In this document: positions 1 to 6,491 of the stretch, in pieces
Position numbering within the stretch: the first letter of the stretch is position 1
How the letters are laid out: each line of letters opens with the position of its first letter
Source of the DNA: Acidobacteriota bacterium
GTDB lineage: Bacteria; Acidobacteriota; Terriglobia; Terriglobales; Acidobacteriaceae
Assembly (NCBI GenBank): GCA_021810175.1
Contig: JAJZJJ010000058.1
Span: 1 to 9,902 of the forward strand
Direction of reading: 5' to 3'
DNA: 9,902 nucleotides
The notes under the pieces: model-generated
Told to the model about the DNA's origin: nothing
Databases searched by the model: none
Seen by the model: the letters and a program-made list of their open reading frames with translations, nothing else
Position numbers and translations under genes: made by a program

Positions 1-231
1 CGCGCTCGTCGCCGCCCGCAACTCCTCGTAGCCCTCCGCCGACTGCTCCGGCATCCCGCTCAGCGGCCCAATCTCCTCCCGGTACCGCCGCGCCCGCGCG
101 CCGCCCACCGCAAACCGCGCATGGTCGCTCGTCAGCGCATTCCAGATCGGATTGTCCAGCACCCCGGAGTCGCTCCCGGCGACGCCCTGCGTGCTGCCCG
201 CTTCAGTACCGTGCTCCACTTCATTGGCCAT
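1..231 (-). CDS. GNAT family N-acetyltransferase, N-terminal part (truncated by window edge)
   Basis: The minus strand is open from an ATG at 229-231 to the window edge, giving 77 residues in an exact frame. After about 24 polar residues comes LDNPIWNALT, then HARFAVGG, ARRYREEIGPLSGM and a Glu/Ala-rich helix. This order is the usual opening of a family of predicted GNAT acetyltransferases in which a short N-terminal region precedes the acetyl-CoA-binding fold. The CoA-binding motif itself would lie beyond the edge and cannot be seen. The reading frame is open further upstream to about 354 but has no other ATG, so 231 is the best start. The ribosome binding site is weak: only a GGGG lies about 10 nt upstream. 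The acceptor substrate is unknown. The assignment rests on recognising the family's opening segment, not on catalytic residues. Confidence 0.6.
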   Translation of the reverse strand, partial: MANEVEHGTEAGSTQGVAGSDSGVLDNPIWNALTSDHARFAVGGARARRYREEIGPLSGMPEQSAEGYEELRAATSA

Positions 232-405
232 ACCGTCGAACCCCGCTTTTGGATCTTCCCCTGGCCTGACGATCCATCCGGCCTGCGGTCTCAGCCGGGG
301 CTCGCGCTCGTCGCAGTCAGGAAGAAAGAACAGACTCAGCCCCCTCAGCGGTAGCTATCCGCTTCAAAGGGTCTTCTTCCTCTGTCTTTTGATCTTTGCA
401 CGGTC

Positions 406-434
406 GGCGATTGTCGAGTGCTTCGACAGCCGCC
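406..434. repeat. Imperfect inverted repeat (hairpin)
   Basis: The arms are GGCG-AT-TGTCGA and TCGACA-GC-CGCC around a 5-nt centre. That gives 6 bp plus 4 bp of perfect pairing separated by a two-base internal mismatch. No T tract follows on either strand, so a simple intrinsic terminator is not supported. Confidence 0.5.
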
Positions 435-512
435 GGGAGCCGGAATGCCGCCAATGCCCCTGGATGCGGTGTTCGGTTTCACCCCTTCTTAGGCCAGAAG
501 CGCCCGCTGATG

Positions 513-524
513 GCGGCATGCCGC
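513..524. repeat. 12-bp perfect palindrome GCGGCATGCCGC
   Basis: The 12 bases are their own reverse complement. The palindrome sits 12 bp from the hairpin at 536-570. It could be part of a folded 3' end of the minus-strand transcript or chance in GC-rich DNA. Confidence 0.45.
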
Positions 525-535
525 GCCCTGGCCGT

Positions 536-570
536 CAGGGTCCGGCGTCTTCGGAGAAGCCTGGACCCTG
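536..570 (-). terminator. Long hairpin downstream of the membrane-protein gene; possible transcript end without a U tract
   Basis: CAGGGTCC at 536-543 pairs perfectly with GGACCCTG at 563-570. Inside, GG pairs with CC and CTTC with GAAG around a GGA loop, with small bulges. The hairpin starts 77 bp beyond the stop codon of the minus-strand gene ending at 648. The strong GC stem fits a termination or mRNA-end-protecting role. No run of T follows on the minus strand, so a classical intrinsic terminator is not shown. Confidence 0.35.
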
Positions 571-647
571 AACCTGCCGTCGTTCTGCCTGCTCATCGCA
601 CCCCGGACAGCAGGCGCGCTGGAACCTTCGTCCTCACACCCCAGGGA

Positions 648-1460
648 TCAGCGTGGCGTCGACCAGAGAACGTGCCCCTTCTTCTTCATCAGCACCAGCG
701 AAGCGGCGCTGTTTCCCCACGCATGGCCTTTCTGCTGCAGGGAAGAAGCAACGCCCAGGACCGCCCTGGCGCCCCGCCGTCCTTCAAGCGCAATGGTGGG
801 TTCGCCCTGCGAACTCAGGCACATGGACGCGCTGGCCGTGCCCTTTGTCCCGTCCGCCATCCCATCGAAGTTCTTCGGATGGTCCACCGTCGCGCTTTCG
901 TCGTCCTTTCGAGCGGCCACGCAGGAGGTGGTCGGGCTTGCTTCGAATACCAGCCCGCTGCCCTCGCTCGGATTACCGTCCAGCCCCATTGACGCCATCT
1001 TCGGCCTGACCACCAACGCCGCCGCCGCTTTGCCGGACGAAAGGTCAATGCGGCTCACCGATGGTCCGCCTCTCAGGGAAGCGATCAGCTTCGCTCCCTG
1101 AAACAGGTTCACCGCCGCCGCGGATGTCGTGGACGAGGTAATCGGCAGGTACAAATCCAGATTCGCGTCCTCTCCGCCTCCCACCAGCACAACCCGCTTC
1201 TCTCCGCTGGCCGCCCGCAGCTCGAGCCCCGGTCCTTCAGGCAAAATGGCGAGTCTTCCTCGAATCCTGCCGTTCGAGTCGGTCAGATCGAACTCGTGGG
1301 CCTTCACCCGGCTAAAGTCCCGCGTCCGGGTCGCGAATGTGATGATCGCGAAGATCACGATGAGTCCGACCATCGCGTACTTCAGCCGCACATTCTCGCG
1401 TTCCAGTCTGTTTAACCGGCTGTCGACATCGACCGGCAGTGCTCCCGTTGGTTCAGTCAT
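648..1460 (-). CDS. Membrane-anchored protein of unknown function with beta-type repeats
   Basis: The protein has 270 residues. The start at 1460 is set by AAAGGAG (1469-1475) 8 nt upstream; a longer reading to 1778 is open but lacks protein-like sequence. Residues 13-27 (SRLNRLERENVRLK region) look like a short coiled coil. Residues about 29-45 form one transmembrane helix, and an Arg-rich stretch follows. The rest appears extracytoplasmic. It repeats a pattern of hydrophobic strand, polar turn with Gly, hydrophobic strand: FDLTDSNGRIRGRLAI (57-72), GLELRAASGEKRVVLV (78-93), SRIDLSSGKAAAALVV (136-151), CLSSQGEPTIALEG (214-227) and SLVLMKKKGHVLW (254-266). I know similar D/S-x-x-G-x-x-R-x-x-L repeats from uncharacterised proteins of Acidobacteriota and related soil phyla. 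There are no catalytic motifs. A scaffold or surface-binding role is possible, but no function can be assigned. Confidence 0.7.
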   Translation of the reverse strand: MTEPTGALPVDVDSRLNRLERENVRLKYAMVGLIVIFAIITFATRTRDFSRVKAHEFDLTDSNGRIRGRLAILPEGPGLELRAASGEKRVVLVGGGEDANLDLYLPITSSTTSAAAVNLFQGAKLIASLRGGPSVSRIDLSSGKAAAALVVRPKMASMGLDGNPSEGSGLVFEASPTTSCVAARKDDESATVDHPKNFDGMADGTKGTASASMCLSSQGEPTIALEGRRGARAVLGVASSLQQKGHAWGNSAASLVLMKKKGHVLWSTPR

Positions 1461-1513
1461 TCTGTCTTCTCCTTTCGCGAGTGCGGGTTCGTGGGACCCC
1501 TCCGATTCGCCAA

Positions 1514-1543
1514 ATCCTACAGGACGACGGAGCTGGCTGACAA
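1514..1543 (-). promoter_or_regulatory. Candidate sigma70-type promoter of the membrane-protein gene
   Basis: On the minus strand a TTGTCA (1538-1543) is separated by 18 bp from TAGGAT (1514-1519). Each hexamer has one or two departures from consensus. The predicted transcript would start near 1507 and have a leader of about 45 nt ending in the strong AAAGGAG ribosome binding site. Prediction by eye only; promoter rules in this phylum are poorly known. Confidence 0.35.
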
Positions 1544-1781
1544 AAGAGAGGCGAGCGGCAGGAACGCGACATCGAACGAGTCCCTGGTCGGACATAGATC
1601 CCGTGAGCGGCGCTGCTTCGTCACCGGCTGTCAAGCATCCACCGCCCGCACCAAGGTAATAAGATGACATTCCAAAGGACTTGCGGGCCTCCCACGGCCA
1701 GGAAAGTTGGCACGATTGATCGCTGGATTCGATAGCCTTGAAATAGAGAGCAAAAAAGCAAAGAGGGCAGGGAAGCAAGGC

Positions 1782-1812
1782 GACACCGGCTCGCAGGCCG
1801 CGAGCCGGTGTC
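1782..1812. repeat. Perfect inverted repeat, 13-bp arms, 5-nt loop
   Basis: GACACCGGCTCGC at 1782-1794 is exactly the reverse complement of GCGAGCCGGTGTC at 1800-1812, with AGGCC between. This is the strongest secondary structure in the window. On the minus strand it is followed by pyrimidine-rich DNA with a T6 run about 24 nt further on, too distant for a standard intrinsic terminator. It could still block readthrough from glgA, or be a copy of a dispersed repeat. Confidence 0.75.
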
Positions 1813-1910
1813 AGGTTTCAGGGGGGCTTGCGGGAAGCGGGCCTGTAGCTCCGCGCGTCGGCTGCTTCAAAAAACCTAATGGAATCAGATGTGTGGCGAT
1901 AAATCCTGTC

Positions 1911-2028
1911 GAATCATATCGATATGGAGGAAATCCCGTATCCATATGAAAAGAAGGAATTAGTTAAACCTTGCAGAATCATATCCTTACGGAATCGTCG
2001 AGACCGATATCCCTTTTAGAATCATATC
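1911..2028. repeat. Three copies of GAATCATATC in an AT-rich island
   Basis: The 10-mer GAATCATATC occurs at 1911-1920, 1976-1985 and 2019-2028, always in the same orientation, with start-to-start spacings of 65 and 43 bp. A related GAATCAGATG lies at 1882-1891. The first copy is part of a 12-bp palindrome, CATATCGATATG (1915-1926). The copies lie in AT-rich sequence unlike the surrounding GC-rich DNA. They may be protein-binding sites or pieces of a dispersed intergenic repeat; no known site matches in my reading. Confidence 0.6.
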
Positions 2029-2043
2029 GATGGAAGAAAAAGC

Positions 2044-2066
2044 AAAAAAACATGGGGGGGACCCCC
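2044..2066 (-). terminator. Candidate intrinsic terminator for glgA
   Basis: Read on the minus strand, a G5-T-C7 block (2054-2066) can fold into a short GC-only hairpin. It is followed, after ATG, by T7 (2044-2050) and then GC and T5. The hairpin plus T tract has the right order and strand to end the glgA transcript, about 240 nt past the glgA stop. The stem is short (4-5 bp after leaving a loop), which limits confidence. Confidence 0.4.
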
Positions 2067-2224
2067 AGGAAGCAGCGAACCGGCCACTCAACAGCGTGGC
2101 AGAAGGGAGCACAGCCAGCCGGGGCCATCTTCCCCGGAAAAGCCAGCGGACCGCCAATCCACCAGGCTGCGGTCTGTTCTTCACGTTTGTTGACTAACCA
2201 GTAAGCTCTGCGCTAAACCGCGCA

Positions 2225-2234
2225 GAATCATATG
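2225..2234. repeat. Fourth GAATCATAT-type word (GAATCATATG)
   Basis: The sequence GCAGAATCATATG shares nine of ten bases with the copies at 1911-2028 and, like the 1976 copy, is preceded by GCA. It lies about 70 bp downstream of the glgA stop codon, outside the AT-rich island. Confidence 0.5.
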
Positions 2235-2237
2235 CAT

Positions 2238-2259
2238 CCCCCAAAAACACCCCAGGGGG
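2238..2259. repeat. C5/G5 inverted repeat downstream of glgA
   Basis: CCCCC at 2238-2242 and GGGGG at 2255-2259 flank a 12-nt segment. On the minus strand a T5 run lies inside the loop rather than after the stem, so terminator function is unclear. Confidence 0.35.
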
Positions 2260-2277
2260 CTATGGACCCGAGGACCG

Positions 2278-2301
2278 CTAACTCGCTGACTTGCTGACTG
2301 C
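2278..2301. repeat. Three imperfect 8-bp tandem repeats immediately after glgA
   Basis: CTAACTCG, CTGACTTG and CTGACTGC follow one another directly, sharing the core CT(G/A)ACT. They end one base from the glgA stop codon and read as repeated GTCAGC/GTTAGC on the minus strand. Short tandem arrays like this can vary in copy number by slippage. Confidence 0.5.
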
Positions 2302-2302
2302 C

Positions 2303-3757
2303 TCAGCTTCGCGCCCGGGCCACCCGCTCGTAAACCTCCACGTACTCGGCCGCTGAACGCCCCCAGGAATATTCCTGGGCCATCCCGTTCCGCATCAGCG
2401 TCTGCCACGCTTCCTTGTCCGGAAACACCGCCAGAGCCCGCTGGATCGCCGCCAGAAAGTCCTCCGGACGATACCCGTGGAACTTGAACCCGGTCCCGGT
2501 CTTCTTCTTCCCGTCCCATTCCTCGACCGTGTCTTCCAGTCCGCCCGTCCCCCGCACCACCGGAACGGTCCCGTACTTCAGGCTGTAAAACTGGTTCAGA
2601 CCGCACGGCTCGTAGCGCGATGGCATCAGGAAGATGTCCGCTCCAGCCTCCACCTTGTGCGCCAGAGTGTTGTCATAGGCGATCTTCACCTTCACCTGGC
2701 CGGGGAAATGCGAGGCCATCGACCGGAACAGGCTCTCGTAATAGTCCTCGCCGCTGCCCAGCGCCACCAGCACCACATCCTCGCGCAGCAGCGGAGCCAC
2801 AATCTGCTCCAGAATGTCGATGCCCTTCTGTGTCGCCAGCCGGGTCACCATGCCCAGAACGGCCGTCTGGTCGCCCACCGCGCCCGCTCCGAAGGCGTGC
2901 AGCAAATCCTTCCGGCACTGGGCCTTGCCGGCAAGGTTCTCCGGCGTGTAATGCGCCGCGATCTTGCCGTCTGTCGCCGGATTCCACTGCCCGTAGTCGA
3001 TGCCGTTCAGAATTCCCACCAGGTCGGAGGCTCGCTGTCGCAGCGTCCCATCCAGACCTTCGCCGAACTCCGGCGTCTGGATCTCCTGGGCATATCGCGG
3101 GCTCACCGTCGTCAGCATGTCGGAGTAAACAATGCCGCCCTTCAGAAAATTGAACCGGTCGTACTGCTCCACCCGGTCCATCGTGAAGATCTCCCACGGA
3201 AACAGCAGCCGCTCCACCGTCTGCGGCGGATACGTCCCCTGGTACCCGGCATTGTGAATCGTCAGCACCGTCCCCCGGTTCCGCAGCACCGGATCGAACT
3301 CGTACAGCGTCCGCAGATACACCGGCAGCAGCGCCGTCTGCCAGTCGTGGACGTGAAACACATCCGGAACGCCCAGATGCTTGGTCGCCTCCAGCACCGC
3401 CCGGGAGAAAAGAGCAAAACGCTCCCAGTTGTCCGCATATTCCGCCGAAGGAGTGGCATAAAGCGCTTCCCGGTCAAACAGTTCCGGGCAATCGACGAAG
3501 TAAACCTGCACCCCGTCGTGAATGCCGCCATCCAGCACCGCCGCAAACCGGCTGTAGTACTGGAAGGGAATCGTGATGCTCCGGATCGCATACTGCTTCT
3601 CCGGAGCTTTCTCCCGAACCTGCCGGTAATACGGCAGATACACCGTAACCTGATGCCCAAGGCTCACAATCTGGCGCGGCAGCGCGCCCACCACTTCTCC
3701 CAAACCGCCGGTGGTGGCCCATGGTGCCCCTTCCGACGCGGCAAAGACAATATGCAT
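2303..3757 (-). CDS. glgA: Glycogen synthase (ADP-glucose type, GT5)
   Basis: The enzyme transfers glucose from ADP-glucose to the non-reducing end of a growing alpha-1,4-glucan in the cytoplasm. The 484 residues match the family length. The N-terminal domain starts MHIVFAASEGAPW and has TTGGLGEVVGALP (15-27), HVHDW with Asp138, and IHNAGYQGTYP with His168. The C-terminal domain has TRLATQKGIDIL with Arg306 and Lys311, MPSRYEPCGLNQ with Glu383 and Cys385, and RGTGGLEDTV (402-411). These correspond to the active-site residues known in E. coli GlgA. The exception is the Lys of the N-terminal KTGGL motif: position 15 is Thr. The start is supported by GGAG 6 nt upstream (3764-3767). The gene stands alone, divergent from rsmA across 119 bp; no other glg gene is in the window. 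Identification is firm; sugar-nucleotide preference is inferred from the family. Confidence 0.95.
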   Translation of the reverse strand: MHIVFAASEGAPWATTGGLGEVVGALPRQIVSLGHQVTVYLPYYRQVREKAPEKQYAIRSITIPFQYYSRFAAVLDGGIHDGVQVYFVDCPELFDREALYATPSAEYADNWERFALFSRAVLEATKHLGVPDVFHVHDWQTALLPVYLRTLYEFDPVLRNRGTVLTIHNAGYQGTYPPQTVERLLFPWEIFTMDRVEQYDRFNFLKGGIVYSDMLTTVSPRYAQEIQTPEFGEGLDGTLRQRASDLVGILNGIDYGQWNPATDGKIAAHYTPENLAGKAQCRKDLLHAFGAGAVGDQTAVLGMVTRLATQKGIDILEQIVAPLLREDVVLVALGSGEDYYESLFRSMASHFPGQVKVKIAYDNTLAHKVEAGADIFLMPSRYEPCGLNQFYSLKYGTVPVVRGTGGLEDTVEEWDGKKKTGTGFKFHGYRPEDFLAAIQRALAVFPDKEAWQTLMRNGMAQEYSWGRSAAEYVEVYERVARARS

Positions 3758-3876
3758 GACGGTCTCCGTACTGATTCTGATGCTGCGGAAAAGCTGAGTC
3801 TAAACCCAGCGCCCTGCAACCGGGTAATCGGCCGCGTCTCGACCTCCGGGCCCCGCACGCTGCACAATCGAAACAG

Positions 3877-4674
3877 ATGCCGCAGCGCCCGCAAAGACCC
3901 AAACTCGGCCAGAACTTCCTCGTCAGCCCCACCGCTCAGGCCGCCATCGCCGACGCCCTCGGCGACATCTCGCACCGCACCGTGGTCGAAATCGGCCCCG
4001 GCCGCGGAGCCATCACCCGTATCCTCGCCCGCCGCGCTCGCCGGCTGGTCGCCGTCGAACTGGATCGTGAGCTGGCCGCCGCGCTGCGCGCCGAGTTCGC
4101 CGAACAGCCGGGCGTCGAAATCCTCAGCCAGGATGTTCTGGAGACGGACCTCGCCGCGCTGCGATCCGGTCCGGACGAGAAGCTACTGATTGTCGGGAAT
4201 CTGCCCTACTACATTACTTCCGATATCCTGCTCAAGCTCTTCGCCGCGGGCGACTCAGTCGAGCGTGCCGTGGTCATGATCCAGCGCGAGGTGGCGGAGC
4301 GCGTGGCGGCGCAGCCCGGAACCAGCGACTATGGTCTGTTGTCGGCTACCGCTCAGCTCTATGCCGGCGTCGAGCAGCTTCTTCGCCTGCCGCCGTCGGC
4401 CTTCTCGCCGCCTCCGCGGGTTCACTCGACTGTGCTGCGCCTGACCATGCATCCACGTTTCGGCGAGCTGGGTGTCAGTCCGGATGCGTTCCTTCTGTTC
4501 CTCCGCATTGCCTTTGCGCAGAAGCGCAAGATGCTCGGAAAGAATCTGCGTACGGCAGGATACGACTCCGGGAGAGTTGCCGCGGCCTTTGCAGCCTGCG
4601 GCATCAGCCCGCAGGCGCGCGCCGAGGAACTGGGTCTGCCCACGATGGCCTGTCTGATCCAGCATCTTCGCTGA
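3877..4674 (+). CDS. rsmA: 16S rRNA (adenine1518-N6/adenine1519-N6)-dimethyltransferase
   Basis: RsmA (KsgA) dimethylates two adjacent adenines in the loop near the 3' end of 16S rRNA using S-adenosylmethionine, late in 30S assembly. The 265 residues match the family length. In order: KLGQNFL (9-15), the SAM-binding EIGPGRGAIT (38-47), an acidic strand end VELD (60-63), SQDVLE (84-89), the catalytic NLPYY (108-112), FSPPPRV (176-182) and AFAQKRKMLGKNL (212-224), followed by the small C-terminal helical domain. The start at the ATG gives the usual short basic lead-in before LGQNFL, although no good Shine-Dalgarno is seen upstream. It is the only plus-strand gene. It is divergent from glgA and ends 11 bp from the convergent transporter gene, with no clear terminator between. 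Confidence 0.95.
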   Translation: MPQRPQRPKLGQNFLVSPTAQAAIADALGDISHRTVVEIGPGRGAITRILARRARRLVAVELDRELAAALRAEFAEQPGVEILSQDVLETDLAALRSGPDEKLLIVGNLPYYITSDILLKLFAAGDSVERAVVMIQREVAERVAAQPGTSDYGLLSATAQLYAGVEQLLRLPPSAFSPPPRVHSTVLRLTMHPRFGELGVSPDAFLLFLRIAFAQKRKMLGKNLRTAGYDSGRVAAAFAACGISPQARAEELGLPTMACLIQHLR

Positions 4675-4685
4675 GCCGTCCAGAC

Positions 4686-6323
4686 TCAGTGCATCTGCAA
4701 ACTGCCGTCTGCCCGGATCGTTACTTTCCGGAACAACCAGACGAGGCCGGCACATGCGAAGGTGATCAGAGCGATCCAGCGAAAGATGTCAACGTAAGCC
4801 CAGAGCAGCGCCTGGCGCTGCAGGCCCATGTAGGTGGAGGCAAGAGCGGCCGGCTGTCCGGCTGCGGGTCCAAGGTGCTGCGCCAGGTAGGCACTCAGTT
4901 CCGAGATATGCCGCTGGAACTCAATCCCGGTCTGCGGAACCGCCGCTGCGATGCGGCTCTGATGATAGGCGGCTCTGCGGATCAGCATGGTTTGCGCCAT
5001 CGAAATTCCGATAGAACCGCCGATGTTCCGGACCAGATTGAAGATTCCGGTGGCGTTGCCCATCTGCTCGTTGTTGAGCAGGGCCGTCGCCGTGTAGCCG
5101 ATGGGGACAAAAAGGAAACTGAGAGCGAAGCCGGTCAGGAAGACCGGCAGCAGCATGGTCAGCGGCCCGATTTGAGGGTTGATGTTGGAGAAGAGAATCG
5201 TGCAGACGCCAAAGACGCCGAATCCCCAGACCAGCAGCCAGCGATTGTCCACGCGATGGCTGATGTAGCCCACCAGCGGCAGTCCCACCATCGATCCGAG
5301 GCCGCGTGGAGCCACAACGAAACCAGCGGTGAGAGCGGTATAGCCGAGTACCTCCTGGTAGAAGAGCGGCATCATGGCGACGGTGACGTAAATGGCGACG
5401 CCAAGCATGAACACCAGCAGGCAGCCGATACCGAAGTTGCGATTGGAGACGAGGATGTGCAGGTCCACGAGAGGCTGGGGCTTTCGCCACGAGTGATGGA
5501 TGAACCAGACGAAGCTGACCACCAGAATGAGGGTGGCCCAGCGAACCCAAACGGATCCGAACCAGTCGACTTCCTGACCTTTGTCGAGGATGACCTGGAG
5601 GCAACCGGTCCAGAGGCAGAGGAGCGCAAAGCCGAGGTTGTCGAAGGCGCCTGGCTTCGCGTCGCGGATGTACGGCGGATCGTGGACGAAGCGGCTGATC
5701 ATGAAGATGGCCAGGATGCCTACGGGAATGTTGATGTAGAAGGCATAACGCCAGGTGAAAGAGTCCGTGAGCCAGCCTCCCAGCGTGGGACCGAGCACGG
5801 GAGCGACAACGACTCCGAAGCCGAACAGAGCCATGGCCGCAGCGCGGCGTTTGGGAGGGAAGCTTTCCAGCAGGATGGCCTGGGAGATGGGTTGCAGCGC
5901 GCCTCCTCCAGCGCCCTGGATGACCCTGGCCAATAACAGAAAACCCAGCGACGGAGCGGCTCCGCACCAGAAGGAGGCGAAGGTGAAGGTCACGACACAT
6001 CCGATGAGGAAGCGCTTGCGGCCGAAGCGCAGGCCGAACCAGTTGCTGGCGGGCAGCACGACCGCATTGGCGATCAAATAGCTGGTGAGGACCCATGTCG
6101 CCTCAGAGTTCGACGCGCCCATCGTTCCAGCGATGTACGGCAAGGCGACCGATGCAATGGAGGTATCGAGGACCTCCATGAAAGTGGCCAGCATAACGGA
6201 AATGGCCACGATCCAGGGGTTCTCGGCAGGAAAGGCGGCAGCCGACACACGCTGAGCGGGAGGGCGCAACGAGCCGCCTTCGCCAACAAGTGTCTGGGCT
6301 GAACCTTCGACGACAGTCGCCAA
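4686..6323 (-). CDS. DHA2 family (EmrB/QacA) MFS drug exporter, 14 transmembrane segments
   Basis: The protein has 545 residues with a hydrophobic profile consistent with 14 membrane helices. Family motifs are clear: D1 LDTSIASVALPYIAGTM (52-68), motif A GLRFGRKR (97-104), LLARVIQGAGGG (130-141) and the antiporter motif C FGVVVAPVLGPTLGGWL (169-185). DHA2 proteins export hydrophobic or cationic compounds by proton antiport from the inner membrane. In Gram-negative bacteria the EmrB branch usually works with a periplasmic adaptor (EmrA) and an outer-membrane channel (TolC), none of which is in the window. The start is a TTG at 6321-6323, favoured by GGAG (6331-6334) 7 nt upstream; no ATG occurs in frame until inside the first membrane helix. 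It follows the arginine genes on the same strand after 154 bp. Substrate unknown. Confidence 0.9.
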   Translation of the reverse strand: MATVVEGSAQTLVGEGGSLRPPAQRVSAAAFPAENPWIVAISVMLATFMEVLDTSIASVALPYIAGTMGASNSEATWVLTSYLIANAVVLPASNWFGLRFGRKRFLIGCVVTFTFASFWCGAAPSLGFLLLARVIQGAGGGALQPISQAILLESFPPKRRAAAMALFGFGVVVAPVLGPTLGGWLTDSFTWRYAFYINIPVGILAIFMISRFVHDPPYIRDAKPGAFDNLGFALLCLWTGCLQVILDKGQEVDWFGSVWVRWATLILVVSFVWFIHHSWRKPQPLVDLHILVSNRNFGIGCLLVFMLGVAIYVTVAMMPLFYQEVLGYTALTAGFVVAPRGLGSMVGLPLVGYISHRVDNRWLLVWGFGVFGVCTILFSNINPQIGPLTMLLPVFLTGFALSFLFVPIGYTATALLNNEQMGNATGIFNLVRNIGGSIGISMAQTMLIRRAAYHQSRIAAAVPQTGIEFQRHISELSAYLAQHLGPAAGQPAALASTYMGLQRQALLWAYVDIFRWIALITFACAGLVWLFRKVTIRADGSLQMH

Positions 6324-6330
6324 TTGCCTG

Positions 6331-6334
6331 CTCC
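6331..6334 (-). promoter_or_regulatory. Ribosome binding site that decides the TTG start of the transporter
   Basis: GGAG on the minus strand lies 7 nt from the TTG at 6323. The absence of an ATG before the first transmembrane helix and this spacing are the grounds for choosing TTG. Confidence 0.5.
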
Positions 6335-6468
6335 GAAAGATGCCTCAGAGTAGGTCGGCAGGCATTTCCGCGCTGTATCGCTGATCACAGTTGCCAGGAA
6401 CACGCGACAGGAGGGCTCGGAATTCGGGTCAGAGCAAGGTCAATCCCCTGGCGAGATATTGTATGGCT

Positions 6469-6491
6469 GGCTACCGTTTACCCGGTTAGCC
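6469..6491 (-). repeat. Inverted repeat spanning the stop codon of the NAGS gene
   Basis: On the minus strand GGCTAACCG (6483-6491) pairs with CGGTAGCC (6469-6476) with one bulged base. The loop is GGTAAA and contains the TAA stop. A downstream T tract is absent. It could be a weak transcript-end or stability hairpin for the arginine operon. Confidence 0.35.

Larger units (their letters stand above)
232..647. other. Intergenic region without a convincing gene; three inverted repeats
   Basis: The 416 bp lie between two genes that both read leftward. They carry the 5' region of the GNAT gene and the 3' region of the membrane protein gene. Plus-strand open frames here have no recognisable protein character and run into the antisense of the neighbouring gene. 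A pyrimidine-rich tract lies at about 370-398. Inverted repeats lie at 406-434, 513-524 and 536-570. I see no convincing promoter for the GNAT gene. Confidence 0.6.
1461..2302. other. 842-bp intergenic region with repeats and hairpins, no convincing gene
   Basis: This stretch separates glgA from the membrane-protein gene, both reading leftward. Open frames on either strand (for example plus 1707-1949 and 1971-2204) have no ribosome binding site that I can defend and give low-complexity, non-protein-like translations. The right half holds glgA's 3' flank: an 8-bp tandem repeat, a C5/G5 inverted repeat and a possible terminator. The middle, about 1865-2055, is markedly AT-rich compared with its surroundings and holds repeated GAATCATATC words. 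The left half holds the perfect inverted repeat at 1782-1812 and the promoter of the membrane-protein gene. Confidence 0.6.

Noticed and set aside
1461..1778. N-terminal extension of the membrane protein up to 1778
   Set aside because: The frame is open but the translation does not look like a protein, and the strong AAAGGAG at 1469-1475 fits the ATG at 1460. A promoter-like pair also lies inside the extension.
2477..4189. 570-codon open frame on the plus strand across glgA and the start of rsmA
   Set aside because: It is antisense to a firmly identified glgA and then out of frame with rsmA. The translation is rich in Arg, His, Pro and Gln with no family resemblance. Long antisense frames are common in GC-rich genes.
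4671..4689. CTGAG/CTCAG inverted repeat between the convergent stops of rsmA and the transporter
   Set aside because: Only 5 bp of stem with a 9-nt loop and no T tract on either strand; too weak to call a terminator.
4689..5936. 415-codon open frame on the plus strand opposite the transporter gene
   Set aside because: The translation is extremely rich in Asp, Glu, Gln and His, as expected from the complement of a hydrophobic membrane protein. It has no motif and no ribosome binding site of note.
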